Below, one piece after another: positions 57,547-64,000 of a stretch of 64,000 bases of DNA. This DNA comes from Desulfocucumis sp964643075 (GTDB lineage: Bacteria > Bacillota > Desulfotomaculia > Desulfotomaculales > Desulfocucumaceae), in contig CAZXQO010000013.1 of assembly GCA_964643075.1 (NCBI GenBank), positions 1 to 64,000 on the forward strand, in the 5' to 3' direction. Under the pieces are notes generated by a model that saw nothing but the letters and a program-made list of their open reading frames with translations, did not search any database and was not told where the DNA came from. The position numbers and the translations under genes were made by a program. Each line of letters starts with the position of its first letter. Position 1 is the first letter of the stretch.

Positions 57547-57616
57547 TTATACAGGTCAGTTAAGCTCTACACCGGCGTATAATGTAAAGAATTCGTTCCG
57601 GGATGGGGTGAGGGGT

Positions 57617-58570
57617 TTGATCAGAATAAACATGTGGCAGAAGCAAGACAGAATAATCGAGGAGGCGCATCATCCCCGCAGAAGGGTAATACAGATTCCA
57701 CCGCATAAAGCTCCGGAGAAGCAGTGTGCCGAACAAGGGGAAAGTTCGAAGAATGTACACGAAGTGCTGGAGGAACTGGATTTGCTGATAGGTTTAGCTG
57801 ATGTAAAGAAGCTGATTAGCGAAGTATATGCCTTCGTGGAAATACAAAAAAGGCGGCAAAAAGAAAAGCTAATTAACGACCCCCAGGTGCTGCACATGAT
57901 CTTTAGAGGCAATCCCGGCACAGGAAAGACCACGATGGCCAGGATTATCGGGAAGCTGTTCAAGGCCATGGGGATTTTGCCCAAGGGTCACCTGGTGGAA
58001 GTGGAAAGGGCTGACCTGGTGGGCGAGTACATTGGGCATACAGCCCAGAAAACCAGGGAAATGTTAAAAAAAGCCCGGGGCGGAGTAATGTTTATCGACG
58101 AAGCCTATTCCCTGGCCAGAGGCGGTGAAAAGGATTTTGGCAAAGAAGCCATAGACGCTCTGGTCAAGGGTATGGAGGATAATAAGGACAGCCTGATCGT
58201 AGTGCTGGCCGGTTACCAGGACGAAATGGACCTGTTTATTGATACCAATCCGGGACTACGCTCACGGTTTCCCATACACCTTGATTTTCCCGACTATTCA
58301 ACCAGGGAGCTTATGGAGATTGCCGACATGATGCTACAGCACAAGCAATATCGCCTGCACGCAGCGGCTCAGGAGGAATTGCGCAGGATACTGGAAATCC
58401 AAACCCGACGGCATCAGCACAGCGGCAATGCCAGGCTGGTTAGGAATATGGTGGAAAAGGCCATTCGTCAACAGGCGGTAAGGTTGGTGCATAAGGAAAA
58501 CACCACCCGCGATGATTTAATGTCCATAATCCGGGAGGATATAGTAGTGGTTACGGATAATATTGATTAA
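57617..58570 (+). CDS. spoVK: Stage V sporulation protein K-like AAA+ ATPase (CbbX family)
   Basis: About 317 residues. An AAA+ module with Walker A GNPGTGKTTMARIIGK, Walker B GVMFIDEAYSLARGG, sensor 1 VVLAGYQDEM and sensor 2 GNARLVRNMVEKA. It begins with LEELDLLIGLADVKKLISEV, typical of SpoVK/CbbX. SpoVK is needed for late spore formation in B. subtilis; its substrate is unknown. The start is uncertain: TTG 57617 (GGGGTGAGG upstream) is used, with GTG 57608 and ATG 57632 possible. Confidence 0.92.
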   Translation: MIRINMWQKQDRIIEEAHHPRRRVIQIPPHKAPEKQCAEQGESSKNVHEVLEELDLLIGLADVKKLISEVYAFVEIQKRRQKEKLINDPQVLHMIFRGNPGTGKTTMARIIGKLFKAMGILPKGHLVEVERADLVGEYIGHTAQKTREMLKKARGGVMFIDEAYSLARGGEKDFGKEAIDALVKGMEDNKDSLIVVLAGYQDEMDLFIDTNPGLRSRFPIHLDFPDYSTRELMEIADMMLQHKQYRLHAAAQEELRRILEIQTRRHQHSGNARLVRNMVEKAIRQQAVRLVHKENTTRDDLMSIIREDIVVVTDNID

Positions 58571-58591
58571 TGAGGTGACAAAATTAACTTC

Positions 58592-59839
58592 ATGGATATT
58601 GAAGCACAATTATCAGCCCTGGCCCTAGAGGTAGACGCGGAAATCGTCCCGGTTTGCAATAAACTCGAAAAAATATCCTTGAACAACCATCAAAAGGTTC
58701 TGCAAGCCTTCAGGAAGGCCAGGGTCAGCGACTACCACCTAAAGGGCGGTACCGGCTACGGATATAACGACCCGGGACGCGAAACACTGGAAGAAATCTA
58801 TAGTCATATATTCAATACAGAGGCTGCCCTGGTACGGTCCCAGATAGTAAGCGGAACTCATGCCATAGCCCTGTGTCTTTTTGGTGTTTTAAGACCGGGA
58901 GACGAACTTCTGGCCGTGCAGGGAAGACCTTATGACACCCTGGAGAGTATTATAGGTTTACCCGGTGACGGTAAAGGCTCCCTTGGCGACTTCGGCATTA
59001 TTTATCGTCAGGTCGAGCCCCTGTCTGGTGGTGAGTTGGATTACGATGCCATACAAAAGGCCATCAACAAAAAAACCAGAATGATCATGCTGCAGCGCTC
59101 CAGAGGATATAGCCTCAGACCCTCCCTTAATATCAACGACATGAGTACACTGATTAGCTTTATACGTTCCTGTAAAGAGGATGTAGTGGTTTTTGTGGAT
59201 AACTGCTACGGCGAATTCGCGGAACTGCTGGAACCCACCGATGTGGGGGCGGACATTGTGGCTGGCTCCCTGATTAAAAACCCAGGCGGAGGACTTGTTC
59301 CTACCGGAGGTTATGTGGTGGGCAAAAAAGAATTAGTTGAACTGACTGCAGCCAGATGGACGGCGCCGGGCATAGGTTCCGAAGTGGGTCCCGCACCGGG
59401 TTTTATACGCCTTATGTTCCAGGGAATTTTCCTGGCACCCTCCATTGTGGCGGGAGCGTTGCAAGGGGCAGTTTTTACTGCCAGACTGTTCGAGAAGCTG
59501 GGGTTTTCCGTCAGCCCGCTATACGATGAGCCAAGAACGGATATCATTCAAACCATTATGCTGGGCAGTCCGGAAAAACTGGTAGCCTTCTGCAGGGGCA
59601 TACAATCGGCATCCCCGGTGGATGCTCACGTCAGGCCGGAACCCAGCTCCATGCCAGGCTACAGTGATCAGGTAATCATGGCTGCAGGCACATTTATCCA
59701 GGGCGCTTCCCTGGAACTCAGCGCAGATGCACCGCTAAGGAAGCCCTACGCTGTATTCATGCAGGGGGGGTTATCAAAACACTACACCAGACTGGCAGCA
59801 ATTAACGCGGCCAGATATGTCTTGGCATGCAGCAGTTAA
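58592..59839 (+). CDS. Methionine gamma-lyase family protein (YnbB-like PLP enzyme)
   Basis: 415 residues. A fold-type I PLP enzyme with DYHLKGGTGYGYNDPGRETLE, IVSGTHAIALCLFGVLRPGD, VVFVDNCYGEFAE and the PLP Lys in GSLIKNPGGGLVPTGGY. It corresponds to B. subtilis YnbB, and the context miaA-hfq-spoVK-ynbB is conserved there. The name follows database convention; the reaction is not proven. It starts 21 bases after spoVK and ends 13 before the LysR gene. Confidence 0.9.
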   Translation: MDIEAQLSALALEVDAEIVPVCNKLEKISLNNHQKVLQAFRKARVSDYHLKGGTGYGYNDPGRETLEEIYSHIFNTEAALVRSQIVSGTHAIALCLFGVLRPGDELLAVQGRPYDTLESIIGLPGDGKGSLGDFGIIYRQVEPLSGGELDYDAIQKAINKKTRMIMLQRSRGYSLRPSLNINDMSTLISFIRSCKEDVVVFVDNCYGEFAELLEPTDVGADIVAGSLIKNPGGGLVPTGGYVVGKKELVELTAARWTAPGIGSEVGPAPGFIRLMFQGIFLAPSIVAGALQGAVFTARLFEKLGFSVSPLYDEPRTDIIQTIMLGSPEKLVAFCRGIQSASPVDAHVRPEPSSMPGYSDQVIMAAGTFIQGASLELSADAPLRKPYAVFMQGGLSKHYTRLAAINAARYVLACSS

Positions 59840-59852
59840 CGGAGGATGAAGT

Positions 59853-60785
59853 GTGAATCTGAAACAACTGGAGGCATTTCTCCAGGTAGCAGAACTGCAA
59901 AGCTTCACCAAGGCTGCCCGGTATCTATACATGAGCCAGCCGGCAGTGAGCTTTCAGATAAAATCCCTGGAGGAAGTTTTACAGGTTACCCTTTTCCAGA
60001 GAGGGGATAAAAGAATAACGCTCACCGAGGCCGGCCGGATTCTATACCCCGAAGCCAAACAGATGCTGATACATTATCAGAATATAAAATACAGCATTGA
60101 TGAATTGAGGGGACTGAAAACAGGTCATCTTGTATTGGGGGCAAGCACCATACCCGGAGAATATATTATGCCTTTGTTTATTGGTGACTTTAACCGGTTT
60201 TATCCCGGTATTCAGTTGAGGCTAAAAGTTTCCGGAAGCGGAGAGGTTACCCGGTGGCTACTTGAGCGGGAGGCTGATATAGGTATTACCGGCATGGCTC
60301 CTGAGGGGCAGGATATTGTGTGCACTCCCTGGCTTTTGGACCGGCTGGTGATAATTGTCCCGCCGGGGCATGAGCTCGTTGACAGGGGGGAAATACATTA
60401 CAGTGAAATACTTAACGAAAAATTCATATTAAGGGAAGAAGGTTCCGGAACCAGGCAGGTGTTTGAAAAGAAGTTGCTGGATGCAGGAACGGATCCTGGA
60501 GACTTAAGTGTGGCTATGGAACTGGGGAGCACCAGAGCCGTAATTACCGCCGTGCAGGCAGGGCTGGGAGTGGGTGTTGTTTCCGGTTGGGCGGCCGGGG
60601 AACCCCTGCAAACGGGAAGAGTTAAAAAAATTATTATTAAGGGCATAGACCTAAAAAGATACCTTTACATAATTAAATTAAAAAACGGCACAGTAAGCTA
60701 TGCCGCCGATAGTTTTGTTGAATTTATAAAAGATCCTTTAAATATTAAACGCCTCCTGGCGCCATTCCAGAAATCAACGCCTTGA
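59853..60785 (+). CDS. LysR family transcriptional regulator
   Basis: 310 residues. N-terminal winged HTH (LKQLEAFLQVAELQSFTKAARYLYMSQPAVSFQI, parts) and a periplasmic-binding-like effector domain with GASTIPGEYIMPLFIGDF, a CysB/CysL-like opening, and REEGSGTRQVFEKKLL, a sulfate/anion-type loop. The effector is unknown. GTG 59853 is preceded by GGAGGATG. It is convergent with lexA and follows ynbB by 13 bases, so it may be cotranscribed with the spoVK-ynbB unit. Confidence 0.93.
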   Translation: MNLKQLEAFLQVAELQSFTKAARYLYMSQPAVSFQIKSLEEVLQVTLFQRGDKRITLTEAGRILYPEAKQMLIHYQNIKYSIDELRGLKTGHLVLGASTIPGEYIMPLFIGDFNRFYPGIQLRLKVSGSGEVTRWLLEREADIGITGMAPEGQDIVCTPWLLDRLVIIVPPGHELVDRGEIHYSEILNEKFILREEGSGTRQVFEKKLLDAGTDPGDLSVAMELGSTRAVITAVQAGLGVGVVSGWAAGEPLQTGRVKKIIIKGIDLKRYLYIIKLKNGTVSYAADSFVEFIKDPLNIKRLLAPFQKSTP

Positions 60786-60792
60786 TTGGTTT

Positions 60793-61404
60793 CTAATATC
60801 TTCTCAGTAAACCAACCACCTTGCCCAGTATAGAAACATCCCTGACCAGAATAGGTTCCAGTAGCCTATTTTCCGGCTGCAGCCTTATATGTCCGTTTTC
60901 GCGGTAAAATGTTTTCACTGTGGCCTCAGCTTCGATCAGTGCAACAACTATATCACCATTGTTGGCCGAAGGCTGTTTCCTTACCACCACAACATCTCCC
61001 TGGTGAATTCCGGCCTCGATCATGCTGTCGCCCCGTACGGTAAGCATAAATAAATCGCCATTACCGAAAAAGCTGGTCGGCAGGGGAAGCATAGAGTCAT
61101 GGTTTTCCTCCGCAAGTATGGGCTGACCTGCAGCAACCCTGCCCAGCAGGGGTACAGAGATGGTTTCCTCTGCCAGCAGTTTCTTCCGCCCGTCCAATAC
61201 CTCCACCGCTCTGGGTTTGGTGGGGTCCCTGCGAATAATACCTTTTTCTTCCATGCGCTTAAGGTAGCTGTGAACTGTAGAGCTTGACTTTAAGCCGACA
61301 GATGAGCCTATTTCCCTTACCGAAGGTGGATAGCCTTTTGCTTTTATATTGGACTTTATGAAATCAATTATAGCCTGCTCCCTGGGAGTAAGGTTGTTAC
61401 TCAC
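60793..61404 (-). CDS. lexA: SOS repressor LexA
   Basis: 203 residues. Winged HTH (about 25-62, PPSVREIGSSVGLKSSSTVHSYLKRM), autocleavage site Ala92-Gly93 in RVAAGQP, catalytic Ser127 in RGDSMIEAGI and Lys164 in EATVKTFYRE. It represses DNA-damage genes. GTG 61404 is used, as the family starts near SNNLTPREQAI; the ATG at 61449 adds 15 residues not found in LexA. A near-consensus LexA box is upstream. It is convergent with lysR. Confidence 0.96.
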   Translation of the reverse strand: MSNNLTPREQAIIDFIKSNIKAKGYPPSVREIGSSVGLKSSSTVHSYLKRMEEKGIIRRDPTKPRAVEVLDGRKKLLAEETISVPLLGRVAAGQPILAEENHDSMLPLPTSFFGNGDLFMLTVRGDSMIEAGIHQGDVVVVRKQPSANNGDIVVALIEAEATVKTFYRENGHIRLQPENRLLEPILVRDVSILGKVVGLLRRY

Positions 61405-61461
61405 AATATACACCAGCCTTTCCAGAATTATATGCATATTATAGCACAAAAACGGTTCACG

Positions 61462-61473
61462 AAACTAGTGTTC
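61462..61473 (-). promoter_or_regulatory. Candidate LexA (SOS) box
   Basis: AAACTAGTGTTC at this position matches the Gram-positive SOS box GAACNNNNGTTC at 7 of 8 fixed positions (A for the first G) and is a strong dyad. It lies 58 bases before the lexA start, consistent with autorepression. GTTCACGAAAC overlaps it on the left. Confidence 0.65.
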
Positions 61474-61579
61474 TAAAACTATTAAAAATATTTTTTGATT
61501 ATATTTTTTAGAAGGAGCAAAAGGAAAATCGTCGAATTAATCAGAACATAACAAATTTATTTTTAGGTGGTGAACTTAA

Positions 61580-63286
61580 ATGTCCAGGCTCAGGGTAGCC
61601 ATTGTAGGGGGTGGAACGGAAGGTTATTCTGTATACCGCAACCTGAGAGCTATGAAAGAAGTAGCGTTAATAGGCATGGCCGACCCGGATCCCTCCGCCC
61701 AAGGTTTGCAGGCGGCAAAAAAAGATGGCATATATACCACCACCAACTATAAAGAGCTGGCTATTAAACAGGATATTGATGTCATCATAGACGCCTCCGG
61801 CTCTGCCGACATCCAGCTTGAACTGAACAGGATTAAAAATCCCAAGACGGCTGTGGTGGAAGCCCGGGTAGCCGGACTGCTTAATGCAATCCTTAGAGAA
61901 AAAGAAGAACTTCTGGAATTCAAAAAAATACAGGGAGAGTTGTCCGCTGTATTGAATTCGGTCCAGGAGGCCATCGAGGTAGCTGATAACCAGGGCATAA
62001 TCAAATATGTCAATCCTGGCTTTACCAGGATCACAGGTATATCTGAACAAGAAAGAATTGGTCAAAACATATATGAGGCATCCCCGGACGGGGCTCTTGC
62101 CACGGTACTGAAAACTGGTAAAAATGTATTTGGACACCGCACCATGGTGGGGGGCAGCAACGCAGAGGTTGTATCAAATGCCGCGCCCATTATGGTGGAT
62201 GGTAGAATGGAAGGCGCCGTGGTAGTATTCCAGCATTTTACCGATGTCATGAAGCTGATGGATGAACTACGCCGTAGTACATCATTAATTGAAAACCTAT
62301 CCGACAAATTCGGCCAGGTGACCACCAGCAAGTACAGCTTTGAAGATATTCTGGGTAACAGCCAGGATCTCAAGAAATGCAACCAATTGGCTGAAAGGGC
62401 TGCACGCAGTAATTCCACTGTACTGCTGCTGGGCGAAAGCGGAACCGGTAAGGAACTTTTTGCCCATGCTATTCATAACTCCAGCCCCCGCAGGGAAAAG
62501 CCTTTCATCAAGGTCAACTGCGCCGCTATACCCGAAACCCTGCTGGAAAGCGAATTCTTCGGTTATGCCAAGGGTGCTTTTACCGGCGCCATTAAATCAA
62601 AAATAGGTAAATTTGAACTGGCCCATGGGGGCACTATTTTCCTGGATGAGATAGGTGACATGAACCTTAATTTACAGGGAAAACTTTTAAGGGTTTTACA
62701 AGAGATGGAGTTTGAGCGGGTTGGGGGTAATCAGACTATCAAGGTGGATGTACGGGTGGTAGCTGCCACCAACCGCAATTTACGGGATCTTATAAGACAG
62801 GGTAATTTCAGAGAGGACCTTTATTACCGGCTGAACGTAGTGGAAATTACCATACCTCCGCTGCGGGTACGCAAAGAGGATTTGTCGCTGCTGGTAAATA
62901 ATTTAATAATAAAATTAAACCGTAAACTTGGGAAAAAGGTTAAGGGTCTTTCCAAAGACGCTGAAGAAGTGCTTTACAGCTACGACTGGCCCGGTAATGT
63001 GAGGGAACTTGAAAATGTCATTGAAAGGGTCATGGTCACAGTGGATGACGAGATACTGACCAAGAAAAACATGATACAGCATGTGAGTCAGTTCAAGAAC
63101 ACTCCGGAAAGAGATGTGGATTTGATACCCATTGATCAAATGGAACAGATTTTAATCAGAAAGGCCATGGCTAAATATGGCAGTTCGGTGGAGGGCAAGC
63201 GCAGGGCCGCCCAGGCCTTGAATATATCACTGGCCACCCTGTATAATAAGCTAAAGAAAAGTAGATCTGAAAATTTTAGCAATTGA
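61580..63286 (+). CDS. Sigma-54 activator with Rossmann and PAS domains
   Basis: 568 residues. Residues ~4-100 are a Rossmann-like domain with VAIVGGGTEGYSVYRNL, which suggests NAD(H) or a related nucleotide as signal. A PAS domain follows (~118-215, VLNSVQEAIEVADNQGIIKYVNPGF, parts). The AAA+ domain has GESGTGKELFAHAIH, the sigma-54 contact loop GAFTGA and FLDEIGDM, then a Fis-type HTH (QALNISLATLYNKL). No receiver domain is present. The gene lies directly upstream of a sigma-54 promoter and fumarase. AGGTGGTG precedes ATG 61580. Confidence 0.94.
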   Translation: MSRLRVAIVGGGTEGYSVYRNLRAMKEVALIGMADPDPSAQGLQAAKKDGIYTTTNYKELAIKQDIDVIIDASGSADIQLELNRIKNPKTAVVEARVAGLLNAILREKEELLEFKKIQGELSAVLNSVQEAIEVADNQGIIKYVNPGFTRITGISEQERIGQNIYEASPDGALATVLKTGKNVFGHRTMVGGSNAEVVSNAAPIMVDGRMEGAVVVFQHFTDVMKLMDELRRSTSLIENLSDKFGQVTTSKYSFEDILGNSQDLKKCNQLAERAARSNSTVLLLGESGTGKELFAHAIHNSSPRREKPFIKVNCAAIPETLLESEFFGYAKGAFTGAIKSKIGKFELAHGGTIFLDEIGDMNLNLQGKLLRVLQEMEFERVGGNQTIKVDVRVVAATNRNLRDLIRQGNFREDLYYRLNVVEITIPPLRVRKEDLSLLVNNLIIKLNRKLGKKVKGLSKDAEEVLYSYDWPGNVRELENVIERVMVTVDDEILTKKNMIQHVSQFKNTPERDVDLIPIDQMEQILIRKAMAKYGSSVEGKRRAAQALNISLATLYNKLKKSRSENFSN

Positions 63287-63506
63287 TAAAATTTTAATTA
63301 TTAGACACTTTATAAATATTAGACATAGTATCAGAATGAATTGCCCCGCGAATACGGGGATTTTTATTATACGTCATTCTATTATCTAGAATTTGTGTAT
63401 GATTGTCCACACTTTAAAATATTTTGAAATTATATGCAGTTTGTCCTTAGTGCAATTAACCCTTTATGACGCTGCTTTCCGGGGCATTGCAACAATATGC
63501 CGGTAC
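63287..63506. other. Intergenic region between activator and fumarase genes
   Basis: No gene. After the terminator at 63343-63368 there are short repeats that could be enhancer sites: TTGTCC near 63403 (within TGTGTATGATTGTCCACA, 63396-63413) and again near 63441. These are tentative. Confidence 0.3.
63343..63368 (+). terminator. Terminator after the sigma-54 activator gene
   Basis: CCCCG/CGGGG stem with a CGAATA loop followed by ATTTTTATT. Confidence 0.82.
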
Positions 63507-63522
63507 TGGTACAAATATTGCA
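63507..63522 (+). promoter_or_regulatory. Sigma-54 (-24/-12) promoter
   Basis: TGGTACAAATATTGCA fits TGGCAC-N5-TTGCW with one change, with the invariant GG (63508-63509) and GC (63520-63521) exactly 10 bases apart. It lies 220 bases after the sigma-54 activator and about 28 bases before the SD of fumarase, with a predicted start near 63533. Confidence 0.88.
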
Positions 63523-63565
63523 AAATTAATAGCTATTATGACTTTGTGCAAGGAGGGAACTGAAA

Positions 63566-64000
63566 ATAAAAACCATAGAAGCCAGTGTTATAATTGAAAC
63601 AGTGGCCCGTCTCTGCCAGGAAGCAAATTTTTATCTTGGCGAGGATGTTTTGCGCTCTTTTCAAAAGGCCTTGGATGAGGAGATATCCCTCACTGGTAAG
63701 GACATTTTAAGCCAATTGGTGACAAACGCCGGCATAGCATCGGAAAACCAGGTGCCCATGTGCCAGGACACCGGCGTTGCCGTTGTTTTCCTGGAGCTGG
63801 GACAGGATGCCTGCATCTGCGGGGGGAACATCTATGATGCGGTCAACGAGGGGGTAAGAAAGGGCTATACTGAGGGATACCTAAGGAAGTCTATAGTCAG
63901 TCATCCCCTGGAGCGTATAAACACCGGCGACAATACCCCGGCGGTGATCCACACCACCATCGTACCCGGTGATAGTTTAAAAATTACAGTGGCTCCCAAG
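63566..64000 (+). CDS. Fumarate hydratase class I alpha subunit (partial, cut by window end)
   Basis: 145 residues visible. ETVARLCQEANFYLGEDVL, VPMCQDTGVAVVFLELGQD (cluster Cys), GGNIYDAVNEGVRKGY and LERINTGDNTPAVIHTTIVPGD (parts) are marks of the 4Fe-4S class I fumarase alpha subunit (TtdA/FumA N-terminal half). It interconverts fumarate and malate. No ATG, GTG or TTG exists between the upstream stop and GTG 63602; AAGGAGG with good spacing points to ATA 63566 (or CTG 63560) as start. The rest of the operon lies beyond the window. Confidence 0.88.
   Translation, partial: MKTIEASVIIETVARLCQEANFYLGEDVLRSFQKALDEEISLTGKDILSQLVTNAGIASENQVPMCQDTGVAVVFLELGQDACICGGNIYDAVNEGVRKGYTEGYLRKSIVSHPLERINTGDNTPAVIHTTIVPGDSLKITVAPK

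Noticed and set aside
1..64000. CRISPR arrays, prophage, tRNA/rRNA genes, toxin-antitoxin pairs and transposase genes.
   Set aside because: No regularly spaced repeats, integrase, structural phage genes, tRNA cloverleaf ends or transposase motifs were seen anywhere in the window.

Overview
The window reads as chromosome of an endospore-forming, low-redox Firmicute of the Desulfotomaculum/Pelotomaculum type (Peptococcaceae or Desulfotomaculaceae). This is an inference from gene content and order: spmB, spoIIP, spoIVA and spoVK, an IspH-S1 fusion, a class I two-subunit fumarase behind a sigma-54 activator, many TTG/GTG starts with strong Shine-Dalgarno (SD) sites, and moderate GC. No phage, insertion sequence with transposase, CRISPR array, tRNA or rRNA was seen. 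Mobile-looking DNA is limited to small palindromic repeats.

Layout. 0-8 kb: NamZ-type muramidase, a two-component system with a divergent Spy/CpxP-like membrane protein, a PAP2-like membrane protein, spmB, rluB and small unknowns. 7.8-21 kb: hutP-like gene and aroH, a secreted stalk/FG-GAP/TPR protein, then trpEGDCFBA and aroF-tyrA-aroA. The trp leader carries a period-5 run of (G/U)AG triplets overlapping an antiterminator, the signature of TRAP attenuation. 21-36 kb: cmk, ispH-rpsA fusion, a sporulation cluster (DUF1614, spoIIP, YIEGIA and its small partner), two DUF3189 paralogs, a PDZ/radical-SAM protein, der, plsY, gpsA, an NlpC/P60 hydrolase and spoIVA. 35-42 kb: hom, thrB, lysC (with an internal beta-subunit start), an ApgM-like phosphoglycerate mutase or proposed homoserine kinase, a MerR regulator and htpX. 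42-45.4 kb: a c-di-GMP module. 45.6-61 kb: miaB, ylbF-like, mutS, hydantoinase-like, HDAC-like, mutL, rsmJ-like, miaA, hfq, spoVK, ynbB-like, lysR and lexA. 61.5-64 kb: a Rossmann-PAS-sigma54 activator and the start of fumarase alpha.

The most interesting system is at 42.9-45.4 kb. A minus-strand operon encodes an HD-GYP protein, an unknown 119-residue protein and a CBS-GGDEF protein. Its 5' leader contains a recognisable GEMM-I (c-di-GMP-I) riboswitch, followed by a hairpin that covers the first ribosome binding site. A divergent XRE regulator and two perfect palindromes share the intergenic space. Synthesis, breakdown and sensing of c-di-GMP therefore appear wired into one feedback unit. 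A second strong regulatory reading is a textbook -24/-12 sigma-54 promoter between the Rossmann-PAS activator and fumarase.

Several dispersed palindromic repeats sit in gene gaps: an inverted pair 47 bases long at 10.3 and 31.7 kb, a pair at 0 and 55.2 kb, and long imperfect hairpins at 7.1, 14.5 and 17.3 kb, one of them inside the trp operon.
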